Source: Congregibacter litoralis KT71
GTDB taxonomy: Bacteria; Pseudomonadota; Gammaproteobacteria; Pseudomonadales; Halieaceae
Reading direction: 5' to 3'
Length of the DNA: 64,000 nt
Assembly: GCF_000153125.2 (NCBI RefSeq)
Contig: NZ_CM002299.1
Location: 868,809 to 932,808 of the forward strand
How positions within the stretch are numbered: position 1 is the stretch's first letter; every line of letters starts with the position of its first letter. The position numbers and the translations under genes were made by a program. Positions 9,527 through 19,410 of this stretch are shown here, in pieces. Below the pieces are notes generated by a model, which searched no databases, was not told the DNA's origin, and worked only from the letters and a program-made list of their open reading frames with translations.

Positions 9527-10789
9527 TTGTTTTTTGACCGGCCGGATAGCGGCGAACGGGCCGTACTCGTCAATATCAGTCTGGACAATGACGGTGGCGG
9601 CATCGATCCCCGGGAGTTCGAGGCCCTGGTGATTTCTGCGGGGGGCGATCCCATCGCCTTGGTCACGGGTCATCGCAGCACGCCGAAGGCGCGCAGCTTC
9701 GTGGGCAGTGGGAAGCTTGAGGAGATCGAGGAGATTCTTCGCGCCGAAGACGCTTCCCTGGTTATCTTTAATCACAGTCTGAGTCCCAGTCAGGAGCGCA
9801 ATCTTGAGGCGAGTCTGAAAGCCCGGGTGCTGGATCGCACGGGACTTATTCTGGACATCTTTGCCCAGCGGGCGCGTACCCACGAGGGCAAGCTGCAGGT
9901 GGAGCTCGCTCAGTTGCGGCACATGAGTACCCGTCTTGTTCGCGGATGGACGCACCTTGAGCGCCAGAAGGGCGGTATCGGCATGCGCGGTCCCGGGGAA
10001 ACCCAGCTGGAGACGGACCGAAGGCTCCTGCGGGCGCGCATCAAGTCCATCAGTGCCCGCCTGGACCGTGTGCGACGTCAACGGGGCCAGGGGCGCAGGG
10101 CGCGTCAACGCGCGGAGTTGGCGACCGTAGCGCTGGTGGGCTATACCAATGCGGGTAAGTCGACCTTGTTTAACACTCTGACGGACGCAAAAGTGTATGC
10201 GGCAGATCAGTTGTTTGCGACGCTGGATCCCACGCTCCGGCGTTTGGAGGTCGATAACCTCGGTCCCCTGGTGATAGCGGATACCGTTGGATTTATCGCA
10301 CGCCTGCCCCACGGTCTGGTGGAGGCCTTCAAGGCCACCTTGGAGGAGACCCGCGAGGCGGACCTTCTGCTCCACGTTGTGGATGCGGCCAGCGAAGATC
10401 GTGATGACAATCGCCACGAAGTGCAGGCAGTGCTCGAGGAGATCGGCGCCGAGGAGCGGCCGGTGCTGGAGATCTACAACAAGATCGATTTGCTGGAAAT
10501 GCAGCCACGCATCGACCGTGATGACGAGGGGCGACCCTATCGCGTATGGATCAGTGCGGAAAAAAAACTGGGACTGGATCTGGTCATGCAGGCCCTGGCG
10601 GAGCGTCTCGGTGCCGATGTAATGGCCCAGGACGTTGAGCTTCGGCCGGATCAGGCAAAGCTGCGCGCAGCGCTCTATGCCCTGGGCGCCGTAGAGAACG
10701 AAGAATTTGGCGACGATGGCAGTGCTCACCTTCAGGTGCGCCTGCCGCGCTCGGACTGGGAACGATTGATATCCCGGGAAGGCGCTTAA
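9527..10789 (+). CDS. hflX: GTPase HflX
   Basis: Ribosome-associated GTPase that splits stalled or heat-damaged 70S ribosomes. It has the N-terminal HflX domain (about 1-195), including GSGKLEEIEEIL and the conserved MRGPGETQLETDRR near 165. The G domain follows with VGYTNAGKSTLFN near 205, DTVGFIARLPH near 250 and YNKIDL near 318. The start is a TTG, because LFFDRPDSGERAVLVN aligns with the usual family N-terminus and a GGAA sits seven bases upstream; no in-frame ATG is suitably placed. It lies between hfq and hflK in the standard order. Confidence 0.94.
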   Translation: MFFDRPDSGERAVLVNISLDNDGGGIDPREFEALVISAGGDPIALVTGHRSTPKARSFVGSGKLEEIEEILRAEDASLVIFNHSLSPSQERNLEASLKARVLDRTGLILDIFAQRARTHEGKLQVELAQLRHMSTRLVRGWTHLERQKGGIGMRGPGETQLETDRRLLRARIKSISARLDRVRRQRGQGRRARQRAELATVALVGYTNAGKSTLFNTLTDAKVYAADQLFATLDPTLRRLEVDNLGPLVIADTVGFIARLPHGLVEAFKATLEETREADLLLHVVDAASEDRDDNRHEVQAVLEEIGAEERPVLEIYNKIDLLEMQPRIDRDDEGRPYRVWISAEKKLGLDLVMQALAERLGADVMAQDVELRPDQAKLRAALYALGAVENEEFGDDGSAHLQVRLPRSDWERLISREGA

Positions 10790-10835
10790 TCGCGGCAGCG
10801 GATTTCGGAGTCAACCTATAGTTGGAGCGAGATTT

Positions 10836-10844
10836 TGCTAGAAT
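10836..10844 (+). promoter_or_regulatory. Extended -10 promoter candidate for hflKC
   Basis: TG-C-TAGAAT followed by a GC-rich start region lies 30 bases before the hflK ATG in the 85-base hflX-hflK spacer. No -35 match is seen. It would give hflKC its own transcript in addition to readthrough from hfq-hflX. Confidence 0.4.
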
Positions 10845-10874
10845 GCCGCGCTTCCTATTTTAAGGAGAAAGAGC

Positions 10875-12032
10875 ATGGCCTGGAATGAACCGGGTGGCGG
10901 TAACAACTCACGCGACCCTTGGGGCGGTGGCAATCAGGGTCCGCCGGACCTTGATGAAGCGCTCAAAAAACTGCAGCAACGCTTTGGCGGCCTCTTTGGT
11001 GGTGGCAAAGGCGGTGGCGCCGGTGGAAGCGGTGGCGGGGGGGCCTCAGCCTCACTGTTTATTGTCCTGCTCTGTGGTGCCGCTCTGGTCTGGGCCCTCA
11101 TGGGTCTGTATCAGATAGACGAGCAGGAGCGCGCCGTCGTCCTGCGTTTTGGTAAATACCATTCCACGGTCCGTCCGGGTCTCCACTGGAATCCCCCGGG
11201 TATCGACGAAGTCATTCGGGTCAATACCACCAAGGTTCGCGCGGCGAGCTTCCGGGAAATCATGCTCACCCAGGACGAGAACATCGTTGAGGTGCGTATG
11301 TCGGTGCAATACATCATCGATAACGTCCAAGACTTTGTACTGCAGGTGCGTCAGCCGGAGAATGCTCTCCAGCAGGCTGCCAAAAGTGCCCTTCGCCACG
11401 TGGTCGGTGGTATGACCATGGACCTGGTGCTCACCGAGGGAAGAACGCGCATCGCCACGGAAGTCGATGAGCGGCTGCAGAATTATCTGAACAACTACAC
11501 CACGGGTATTCGTCTGTCGGCGGTTAACGTCGATGACTCGAAACCACCCTCACAGGTGCAGGCGGCTTTTGATGACGTGATCAAGGCGCGCGAGGACGAG
11601 GAGCGCGTGAAGAACGAAGCCCAGTCCTACGCAAACGGTATCGTGCCTGAAGCCCGCGGCCAGGCGCAGCGCCAGATCGAAGAGGCGAGCGCTTATCGCG
11701 AGCAGGTGATTGCCAATGCGGAAGGTGAAGCCGATCGCTTCAGCAACCTCCTGGCGGAGTATCGCAAGGCACCGGAAGTGACCCGGGAGCGCCTGTATCT
11801 CGATGCGGTGCAGAACGTGCTCAGCAACACCAGCAAGATCATGGTCGACGTCGAGGGGGGGAACAACGTGATGTACCTGCCTCTGGACAAGCTCAACGCG
11901 GGATCGAACGTCACGCGACGAAGTGCGCCCATGGACATCAACTCAAGCAATATTCGTGAGCTGACCGATGCGGTAACGGAGCAGTTGCGCCGTGATGCCG
12001 CTGCCCAGCAATCTCGACGGGGAGGACGTTGA
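10875..12032 (+). CDS. hflK: FtsH protease modulator HflK
   Basis: SPFH/prohibitin-type inner-membrane protein that forms a large periplasmic cage with HflC around FtsH. The 385-residue protein has a cytoplasmic N-terminal tail very rich in Gly and Asn, with runs of GGG near residues 36-56. One transmembrane segment is near 60-80 (LFIVLLCGAALVWALMGLYQ). The SPFH domain starts at IDEQERAVVLRFGKY. A long charged helical region spans about 230-300. A good AAGGAGA site precedes the ATG. The hflC ATG lies one base after its stop. Confidence 0.96.
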   Translation: MAWNEPGGGNNSRDPWGGGNQGPPDLDEALKKLQQRFGGLFGGGKGGGAGGSGGGGASASLFIVLLCGAALVWALMGLYQIDEQERAVVLRFGKYHSTVRPGLHWNPPGIDEVIRVNTTKVRAASFREIMLTQDENIVEVRMSVQYIIDNVQDFVLQVRQPENALQQAAKSALRHVVGGMTMDLVLTEGRTRIATEVDERLQNYLNNYTTGIRLSAVNVDDSKPPSQVQAAFDDVIKAREDEERVKNEAQSYANGIVPEARGQAQRQIEEASAYREQVIANAEGEADRFSNLLAEYRKAPEVTRERLYLDAVQNVLSNTSKIMVDVEGGNNVMYLPLDKLNAGSNVTRRSAPMDINSSNIRELTDAVTEQLRRDAAAQQSRRGGR

Positions 12033-12033
12033 T

Positions 12034-12909
12034 ATGACGGGACGTTCATTAACACTGTTAGTCGTCGCCACGCTGCTCTTGTTCGTAGCGAGCAATTCGC
12101 TCTACGTGATCAAGGAAACCGAGCGGGGCGTCCTTCTGAAGTTTGGTGAGGTGGTAAGTCCGAACCTCGAGCCGGGTCTTCATGTAAAAGTGCCCTTTGT
12201 GAATAATGTTCGCAAATTTGACGGTCGAATTCTCACGCTGGACTCTCAGCCCGAGCGATTCTTCACCCAGGAGCAAAAGGCACTGATCATCGACTCCTAT
12301 GCCAAGTACCGCATCGCGGACACGTCGACGTTCTATAAAGCCACGAACGGCGAAGAGTCCCGTGCGTCGGGTCTCCTTGCCCAGCGGATCAATAACCGCC
12401 TGCGTAACCAGGTGGCGATTCGAACGATCCAGGAAGTGGTTTCCGGTGAGCGTGATCAGCTCATGGAGACGATTACCCGGGAGCTGGATATCGTGGCTCG
12501 CGAAGAGCTGGGTCTGGAAATCGTTGATGTCCGTGTGAAGCAGATTGATCTGCCGCCCGAGGTGTCCGAGTCGGTCTATCGACGCATGAACGCCGAGCGG
12601 GAGAAAGAGGCACGGGAGCGTCGGTCTCAGGGTCAGGAGCTTGCCGAGGGAATCCGTGCGGCGGCGGATCGCGAGGTGACGGTGATCAGTGCAAACGCTT
12701 ATCGGGAAGCCCAGCAGATTCGGGGTCGAGGCGATGCCGAGGCCACGGCTATCTATGCGAATGCGTTTGGTGAGGATCCGGAGTTCTACTCCTTTACGCG
12801 AAGCCTGCGGGCCTACCAGGATTCTTTTCAGAGCAGTGGCGATATCATGCTGGTGCAGCCTGACAGTGAGTTTTTCCGCTACCTGAAGGACTCCAGCGGA
12901 GGCAATTAA
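12034..12909 (+). CDS. hflC: FtsH protease modulator HflC
   Basis: Partner of HflK in the FtsH-associated membrane cage. ATG 12034 was chosen because GGGGAGGA lies directly upstream inside the end of hflK and the product then starts MTGRSLTLLVVATLLLFVAS, a single N-terminal anchor. The SPFH domain follows (VIKETERGVLLKFGEVV), then the conserved VVDVRVKQIDLPPEV-type stretch near 165 and a charged coiled region (RMNAEREKEARERRSQG). It is 291 residues long, as usual for the family. Confidence 0.96.
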   Translation: MTGRSLTLLVVATLLLFVASNSLYVIKETERGVLLKFGEVVSPNLEPGLHVKVPFVNNVRKFDGRILTLDSQPERFFTQEQKALIIDSYAKYRIADTSTFYKATNGEESRASGLLAQRINNRLRNQVAIRTIQEVVSGERDQLMETITRELDIVAREELGLEIVDVRVKQIDLPPEVSESVYRRMNAEREKEARERRSQGQELAEGIRAAADREVTVISANAYREAQQIRGRGDAEATAIYANAFGEDPEFYSFTRSLRAYQDSFQSSGDIMLVQPDSEFFRYLKDSSGGN

Positions 12910-12934
12910 AGCATCGGCTGCAACCGCAGCCCTG

Positions 12935-12943
12935 TGCTAAAAT
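12935..12943 (+). promoter_or_regulatory. Extended -10 promoter candidate between hflC and the DUF2065 gene
   Basis: TG-C-TAAAAT lies 26 bases after the hflC stop, just after a small hairpin (GGCTGC-aacc-GCAGCC, 12916-12931). The predicted start, six or seven bases on, coincides with the first bases of the long stem described at 12948-12999. Confidence 0.4.
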
Positions 12944-12947
12944 CCGT

Positions 12948-12999
12948 AAACCGTGGAGGATGATGCGCTAAGACAGCGTGTACCAATCCACGGTTTTTT
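12948..12999 (+). terminator. Rho-independent terminator-like stem with internal hairpin
   Basis: AAACCGTGGA (12948-12957) is perfectly complementary to TCCACGGTTT (12987-12996), and the right arm runs into six Ts (12994-12999). The 29-base loop holds a second hairpin (CGCT-aagac-AGCG). It could end the hflKC transcript. Together with the promoter-like element just upstream it could instead be a very short RNA or attenuated leader for the downstream gene. Confidence 0.65.
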
Positions 13000-13013
13000 C
13001 TTGGGGGAGTGTT

Positions 13014-13208
13014 TTGCAGGAATTTTGGCAGGTCTTTCCCGTTGCTGTGGCGCTCGTCTTCGTGATGGAGGGGCTGCTGCCCTTTATCAGTCCGGAACGC
13101 TGGCGTTCCATGATCGCCACCGTGGCCCAATTGGATGATGGTGCGATCAGGCGCTTTGGATTGGGTAGCATGCTCTTTGGCGTCGTGATGTTGTATCTGG
13201 TGCATTAA
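13014..13208 (+). CDS. DUF2065 small inner-membrane protein (YjeT family)
   Basis: A 64-residue protein of unknown function with two hydrophobic segments (FPVAVALVFVMEGLLPFI and FGLGSMLFGVVMLYLVH) around a short loop with ERWRSMIATVAQLDD. This is the YjeT/DUF2065 pattern usually found between hflC and hisZ or purA. TTG 13014 was chosen because GGGGGAG lies four bases upstream and the length then equals the family's about 65 residues. The frame is open from GTG 12978, but that would add twelve non-conserved residues overlapping the terminator stem. Confidence 0.8.
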   Translation: MQEFWQVFPVAVALVFVMEGLLPFISPERWRSMIATVAQLDDGAIRRFGLGSMLFGVVMLYLVH

Positions 13209-13210
13209 TC

Positions 13211-15711
<2,501 letters not shown>

Positions 15712-15739
15712 CGTTCCCAAAAGCCGGGCATCCCTTTGC

Positions 15740-15772
15740 CATCAGTCGGGCATCAGTCGGGCATCGGTCGTG
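15740..15772. repeat. 11-bp tandem repeat after purA
   Basis: CATCAGTCGGG occurs twice in tandem (15740-15750, 15751-15761), followed by a diverged third unit CATCGGTCGTG. It fills the 71-base gap between the convergent purA and AraC-type gene ends. No clear intrinsic terminator is visible. Confidence 0.75.
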
Positions 15773-15782
15773 CCTCAGGCGC

Positions 15783-16526
15783 TCAGTGGTATCGCTGCCG
15801 ATAGTCACTGTAGCTTAGTCCCGTCCAGCGCCGGAAGGCGCGATAAAAGCTGTTCACCTCGAGATAACCCAGTTCGTCCGCGAGGCATTTGCCGGGGAGC
15901 CATCGCTCTCTCAAGCGGGCTTCGCAGCGGTACTGGCGAGCCCGGTCAAGGAGAAACTGATAACTGGTGTGGTCGTTGCGCAATCGTCGCCGCAGGGTGG
16001 TGCAGCTGATACCCAGGGTCTCGGCCACGCTCTCGGCCCGTACTCGGGATAAGTCTCCGTCCAGCAAAATCCGCAGCACTTTATCCGTCGTCCGCGAGAG
16101 CGGTAGATAGCGACTTTTCTTTTCGGTGTCGTCTCTTAAGTGGGGGTTACCAGCTTCCCGCCGGGCGTGCAATGACGGGCGATCACCGTAAGCTTCCCGG
16201 GCCTCTCCCGGGGAGTACCCCTCTGCAGCCAATGACGGCTTCGTAGCGGCTGGCGTTGCCTCGTAGCGGGCAAAGCGCTCCCATTCCCCCGGCGGCTCGT
16301 GGCTCCCGGGCCATTGCCCCTCGACTATTTCCGGGCGCTGGCGCGTGGGGGGAGCGCTCCGGGGAATAGCTCGGGACACGCCGGGAAAGGTCTCCGCCGC
16401 GAAGGTGCTTACTGATGGTGAAACCGGGTTGTCAGCAGCCCGTGCAACGGGGGTAGTGGTGGAGAGAGTGCCCCGGGTTTTAACGGATAGCCGGGTATGG
16501 TCTGAAAATGAAGAAAACGGGATCAT
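15783..16526 (-). CDS. AraC-family transcriptional regulator with an unusual low-complexity N-terminus
   Basis: The last 105 residues form a clear AraC-type double helix-turn-helix domain (VRAESVAETLGISCTTLRRR, then LADELGYLEVNSFYRAFRRWTG and LSYSDYRQRYH). The first about 130 residues are rich in Pro, Ser, Thr, Arg and Glu with no recognisable cupin or other sensor domain, so the inducer cannot be guessed. GGAGG five to six bases upstream supports ATG 16526. It is convergent with purA and sits at the left edge of the accessory block. Target genes are unknown; the neighbouring oxidoreductase-lemA-M48 operon is on the same strand upstream. Confidence 0.85.
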   Translation of the reverse strand: MIPFSSFSDHTRLSVKTRGTLSTTTPVARAADNPVSPSVSTFAAETFPGVSRAIPRSAPPTRQRPEIVEGQWPGSHEPPGEWERFARYEATPAATKPSLAAEGYSPGEAREAYGDRPSLHARREAGNPHLRDDTEKKSRYLPLSRTTDKVLRILLDGDLSRVRAESVAETLGISCTTLRRRLRNDHTSYQFLLDRARQYRCEARLRERWLPGKCLADELGYLEVNSFYRAFRRWTGLSYSDYRQRYH

Positions 16527-16583
16527 CGATGCCTCCTTGCTCGATTGGTTGGTTTCCCCTGTGCCCTGAAACTGGCGAATCCA

Positions 16584-16600
16584 GCAATTGCAGCAATTGC
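16584..16600. promoter_or_regulatory. Two adjacent GCAATTGC palindromes upstream of the AraC-type gene
   Basis: Identical 8-bp palindromes at 16584-16591 and 16593-16600 are separated by one A, about 58 bases upstream of the regulator's start. Repeated sites with about one helical turn between them suit a dimeric regulator, so autoregulation is possible. The rest of the 249-base spacer (16527-16775) shows nothing else recognisable. Confidence 0.35.
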
Positions 16601-16775
16601 CGCGAGGTCCAGCCAGTGACGGCGATGGGCGACGGGGACTCGATGTCGTCCTTGACCTCGAGCTGTGCCTTGCACGTTAAAAGCTTAGCAGAGCATCGCC
16701 AGATGAAAAGCGGATTTTCCGGGGGTTGGTCAGATTTGATCGACTGCGCCTCCGTGAAGACTTCTGCGCAAACCC

Positions 16776-18746
16776 CTATCCCAGGGCAAACTCCGGAGGC
16801 AGCGGGCAATCCATAACGGCTGCAACAGCGATCACGAGTTCGCGCTCCACGGGACAGACTTCGCCGTCGTCCGCCGCTGCGAGGGCCATAGCCTTGAGGA
16901 TGCGTGGCTTCAGGAGGGGATAGCAATCGGCCAGGGTGTGCACACCGCGGCTGAACTCCGCCACGCTGCACTCTTCCAGGGGTGCCAGGGTGAGACCCGA
17001 AAGCCCCAGTTCTTCACAGGCAAGGGCAAAGGCCCGGGCGCTATCCCCCTCGCCTTGATGAGCAAGCACGGACAGAACCTGGCGCAGGGGTGCCCGGACT
17101 TTGGCGATGTGCCGGTAGCGCGGACGGCTGTTTTCGACCCGAAGAAACTCCGGGTCGAGATAGTGCCTGAGAAGCTGAAAAAGGCACCACTCAAAGAGAT
17201 CAATGCGGCCATCACTCTGGATCACGGAGAGCAGCGTGGTTTTAAACTCGCGGTACTGGGGCGTTGACAGGCTTTTGAGTGCCGGCATGGCGGTGGCCAT
17301 CAGAGGGAAACGCTGTCCCGGGTGCAGGCCACGAACCTGGGGCAGGAGATCCGTGACCAGTTCCAGCTGTCCCCGCGCCCCTTTGCTGCGCAACACCGCC
17401 AGTGCCGCTTCCAGGGGCTGCGACTCCCGCTGTGCCGTGACCAGGGTCAGGGCCATGGCGGTAGCGCCCAGGGGCTCCAGAACGCTGTCGTGAAGCGTCT
17501 GGGGCAAGGCATCGGCATCGCTCTCATCCCTGATCCTCGAATCGGCGACATCCTCGTCCGTGCTAAAGGTAGCATCGCTTGATGCCTGATCCCTGGTTCC
17601 TTCGCTGTCCGCAAGACCTGCGCTCGCCATTGCCGCTGCCACGAGCGCCGCTCTACCGACCCCCGTCTGCACATCATTCTCGGACAAGGGCTCCGTGCCG
17701 TAGCGAACTTCTGCGCGCTGGAGATATTGACCGTCCCAGTCCTTGTCCAGGCGACGGATGCGCTGCTCCAGAGGCGGGTGGGTCGCGAAGCCCTCCCAGA
17801 GGCGATGACGCACTTCACCAAAAAAGATATGTGACATTTCCGGCGCACGTGCGCTGTGGACCAGGGAGCCGGGAACAAAGCCACCGATTACCTTCAGGGC
17901 ATCGGCAATGCCGCTGTTATCGCGGGTGAACTGCACGGCGCTGGCATCGGCAAGGTATTCCTTCTGGCGACTGATGGCCGCTTTGATAAACCCCGCGGCG
18001 AGGGAGCCCAGCCAGCCGATGACCATCAGGCCCAGGCCTACTATGGGCAGCGCCGCACTGCTCTCACTCCGGCGGTTGCTGCGGCCCACGCCGTAGGCCC
18101 CCATGCGCAGCAAAAAATGCCCCACGTCGCCAATAAAGGTAATTCCTTTAAGAAGGGAGGCGAGGCGGATGCCCAGACGCATATCGCCATTCAGGATGTG
18201 GCTGAATTCGTGGGCCACAACGCCCTGGAGCTCATTACGGTTTAACTGCAGTGCGGCGCCCCGCGTGACGGCGACCACGGCATCTGCCGGGTTAACGCCA
18301 GCGGCGAAGGCGTTGATACCCCGTTCGTCCGGGAGCACGTAGAGGGCGGGCACGGGCATATTGGCCGCGAGGGAGAGCTCCTCAACGATGTTCAGGCAGC
18401 GTTTTTCGTAGGGGTCGGCACTTTGGCGAAGCACTCTGCGTCCGCCCAGGCTCTCGGCTACTGCCTTGCCTCCTGACGCGAGCTGAAGCCAGCGCACGAG
18501 GGACACAAAACCCACGGTAGACAGAACGGCAAGGCCGATGACGCCGAAGCGCTCCCAGGAGAAGAGGGCGAGATAGCCCTCCCAGCCGCTGCCACCGGCG
18601 TAGATGTTGTAGTCGCGACCCACCCAGAGAAAAGCCGTGACCAGGGCATTAACGAGGATGACGATCAGCGCCAATGCCAGGCCAAAGAGGACTACGAGAT
18701 AACGTGTGTTACGCCGGGCGCGATCCTGCTGCGTAAAAAAGTCCAC
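16776..18746 (-). CDS. M48-family membrane metalloprotease with a large C-terminal extension
   Basis: A 656-residue HtpX-like protease. Two membrane segments near residues 17-42 and 62-85 precede the catalytic region, with NAFAAG and the zinc site VVAHEFSHILNGDMR near 175; further hydrophobic segments near 200-260 follow. About 300 residues then extend beyond the usual HtpX length. This tail has an acidic linker (STDEDVADSRIRDESDADA) and a helical region with two TerB-like stretches: IQSDGRIDLFEWCLFQLL and AAADDGEVCPVERELVIAVA. The TerB resemblance is by eye. It lies 23 bases after lemA, a common pairing, which suggests a shared role in envelope protein quality control. Confidence 0.88.
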   Translation of the reverse strand: MDFFTQQDRARRNTRYLVVLFGLALALIVILVNALVTAFLWVGRDYNIYAGGSGWEGYLALFSWERFGVIGLAVLSTVGFVSLVRWLQLASGGKAVAESLGGRRVLRQSADPYEKRCLNIVEELSLAANMPVPALYVLPDERGINAFAAGVNPADAVVAVTRGAALQLNRNELQGVVAHEFSHILNGDMRLGIRLASLLKGITFIGDVGHFLLRMGAYGVGRSNRRSESSAALPIVGLGLMVIGWLGSLAAGFIKAAISRQKEYLADASAVQFTRDNSGIADALKVIGGFVPGSLVHSARAPEMSHIFFGEVRHRLWEGFATHPPLEQRIRRLDKDWDGQYLQRAEVRYGTEPLSENDVQTGVGRAALVAAAMASAGLADSEGTRDQASSDATFSTDEDVADSRIRDESDADALPQTLHDSVLEPLGATAMALTLVTAQRESQPLEAALAVLRSKGARGQLELVTDLLPQVRGLHPGQRFPLMATAMPALKSLSTPQYREFKTTLLSVIQSDGRIDLFEWCLFQLLRHYLDPEFLRVENSRPRYRHIAKVRAPLRQVLSVLAHQGEGDSARAFALACEELGLSGLTLAPLEECSVAEFSRGVHTLADCYPLLKPRILKAMALAAADDGEVCPVERELVIAVAAVMDCPLPPEFALG

Positions 18747-18769
18747 GATGGGGCCTTAGGAGCCCTGCA

Positions 18770-19363
18770 TCAGAAGCTGACTTTGGGCGCCGCCTGAATC
18801 TGTACCGAATCGTCAAACTCCAGAAGCTCTGCATCGGAGGGATGACCGAAGGTCGCCGCCAGGAGCACCGGCGGAAAACTCTGGCGGTAGGTATTGAATG
18901 CCATGATGGCGTCATTGAAACCCTGGCGGGCAAAGGCCACCCGGTTCTCCGTGCTCGTGAGCTCTTCCGACAGCTGCTGCATGTTCTCACTGGCTTTGAG
19001 GTCCGGGTAGGCCTCCATGGTGATGTTCAGTTTTCCCAGAGCTCCCTGAAGATTGTTCTCTGCCCCCGCAAGGCTCGCCATGGAGGCGCCGCTATTCCCG
19101 TCTCCCAGGGCCTTGAGGACGGCGGCGGCTTCGTTGCGGGCACTGACCACCGCGTCGAGAGTCTCCCGCTCGTGGGCCATGTAGGCGCGGGCGGTTTCCA
19201 CCAGGTTGGGTATCAGGTCATAGCGTCGTTTGAGCTGCACCTCGATCTGCGCAAACGCGTTTTCATGGCGATTTTTGAGACTGACCAGGGTGTTGTAAAT
19301 GTTGATGACATAAATCACCAGACCCAGTAGCACCAGCCAGAACACGATTGTTGAGATTTCCAT
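18770..19363 (-). CDS. lemA: LemA family protein
   Basis: A 197-residue membrane-anchored helical protein. It has one N-terminal segment (TIVFWLVLLGLVIYVINIYN) and then the family's conserved stretch VSLKNRHENAFAQIEVQLKR followed by RYDLIPNLVETARAYM. A later stretch, AYPDLKASENMQQLSEELT, with ENRVAFARQGFNDAIMAFN is also typical. The biochemical role of LemA is not established. A good AAAGGAG site precedes the ATG. It is the middle gene of an oxidoreductase-lemA-M48 run with gaps of 47 and 23 bases, so all three are likely cotranscribed. Confidence 0.93.
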   Translation of the reverse strand: MEISTIVFWLVLLGLVIYVINIYNTLVSLKNRHENAFAQIEVQLKRRYDLIPNLVETARAYMAHERETLDAVVSARNEAAAVLKALGDGNSGASMASLAGAENNLQGALGKLNITMEAYPDLKASENMQQLSEELTSTENRVAFARQGFNDAIMAFNTYRQSFPPVLLAATFGHPSDAELLEFDDSVQIQAAPKVSF

Positions 19364-19410
19364 GAACCTACTCCTTTGCCGAAGGCATACCCCTGCGGTG
19401 AAAGCTTACC

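Noticed and set aside
10822..10844. TTGGAG / TAGAAT as a standard promoter before hflK
   Set aside because: The spacer is 11 bases, too short; only the extended -10 reading was kept.
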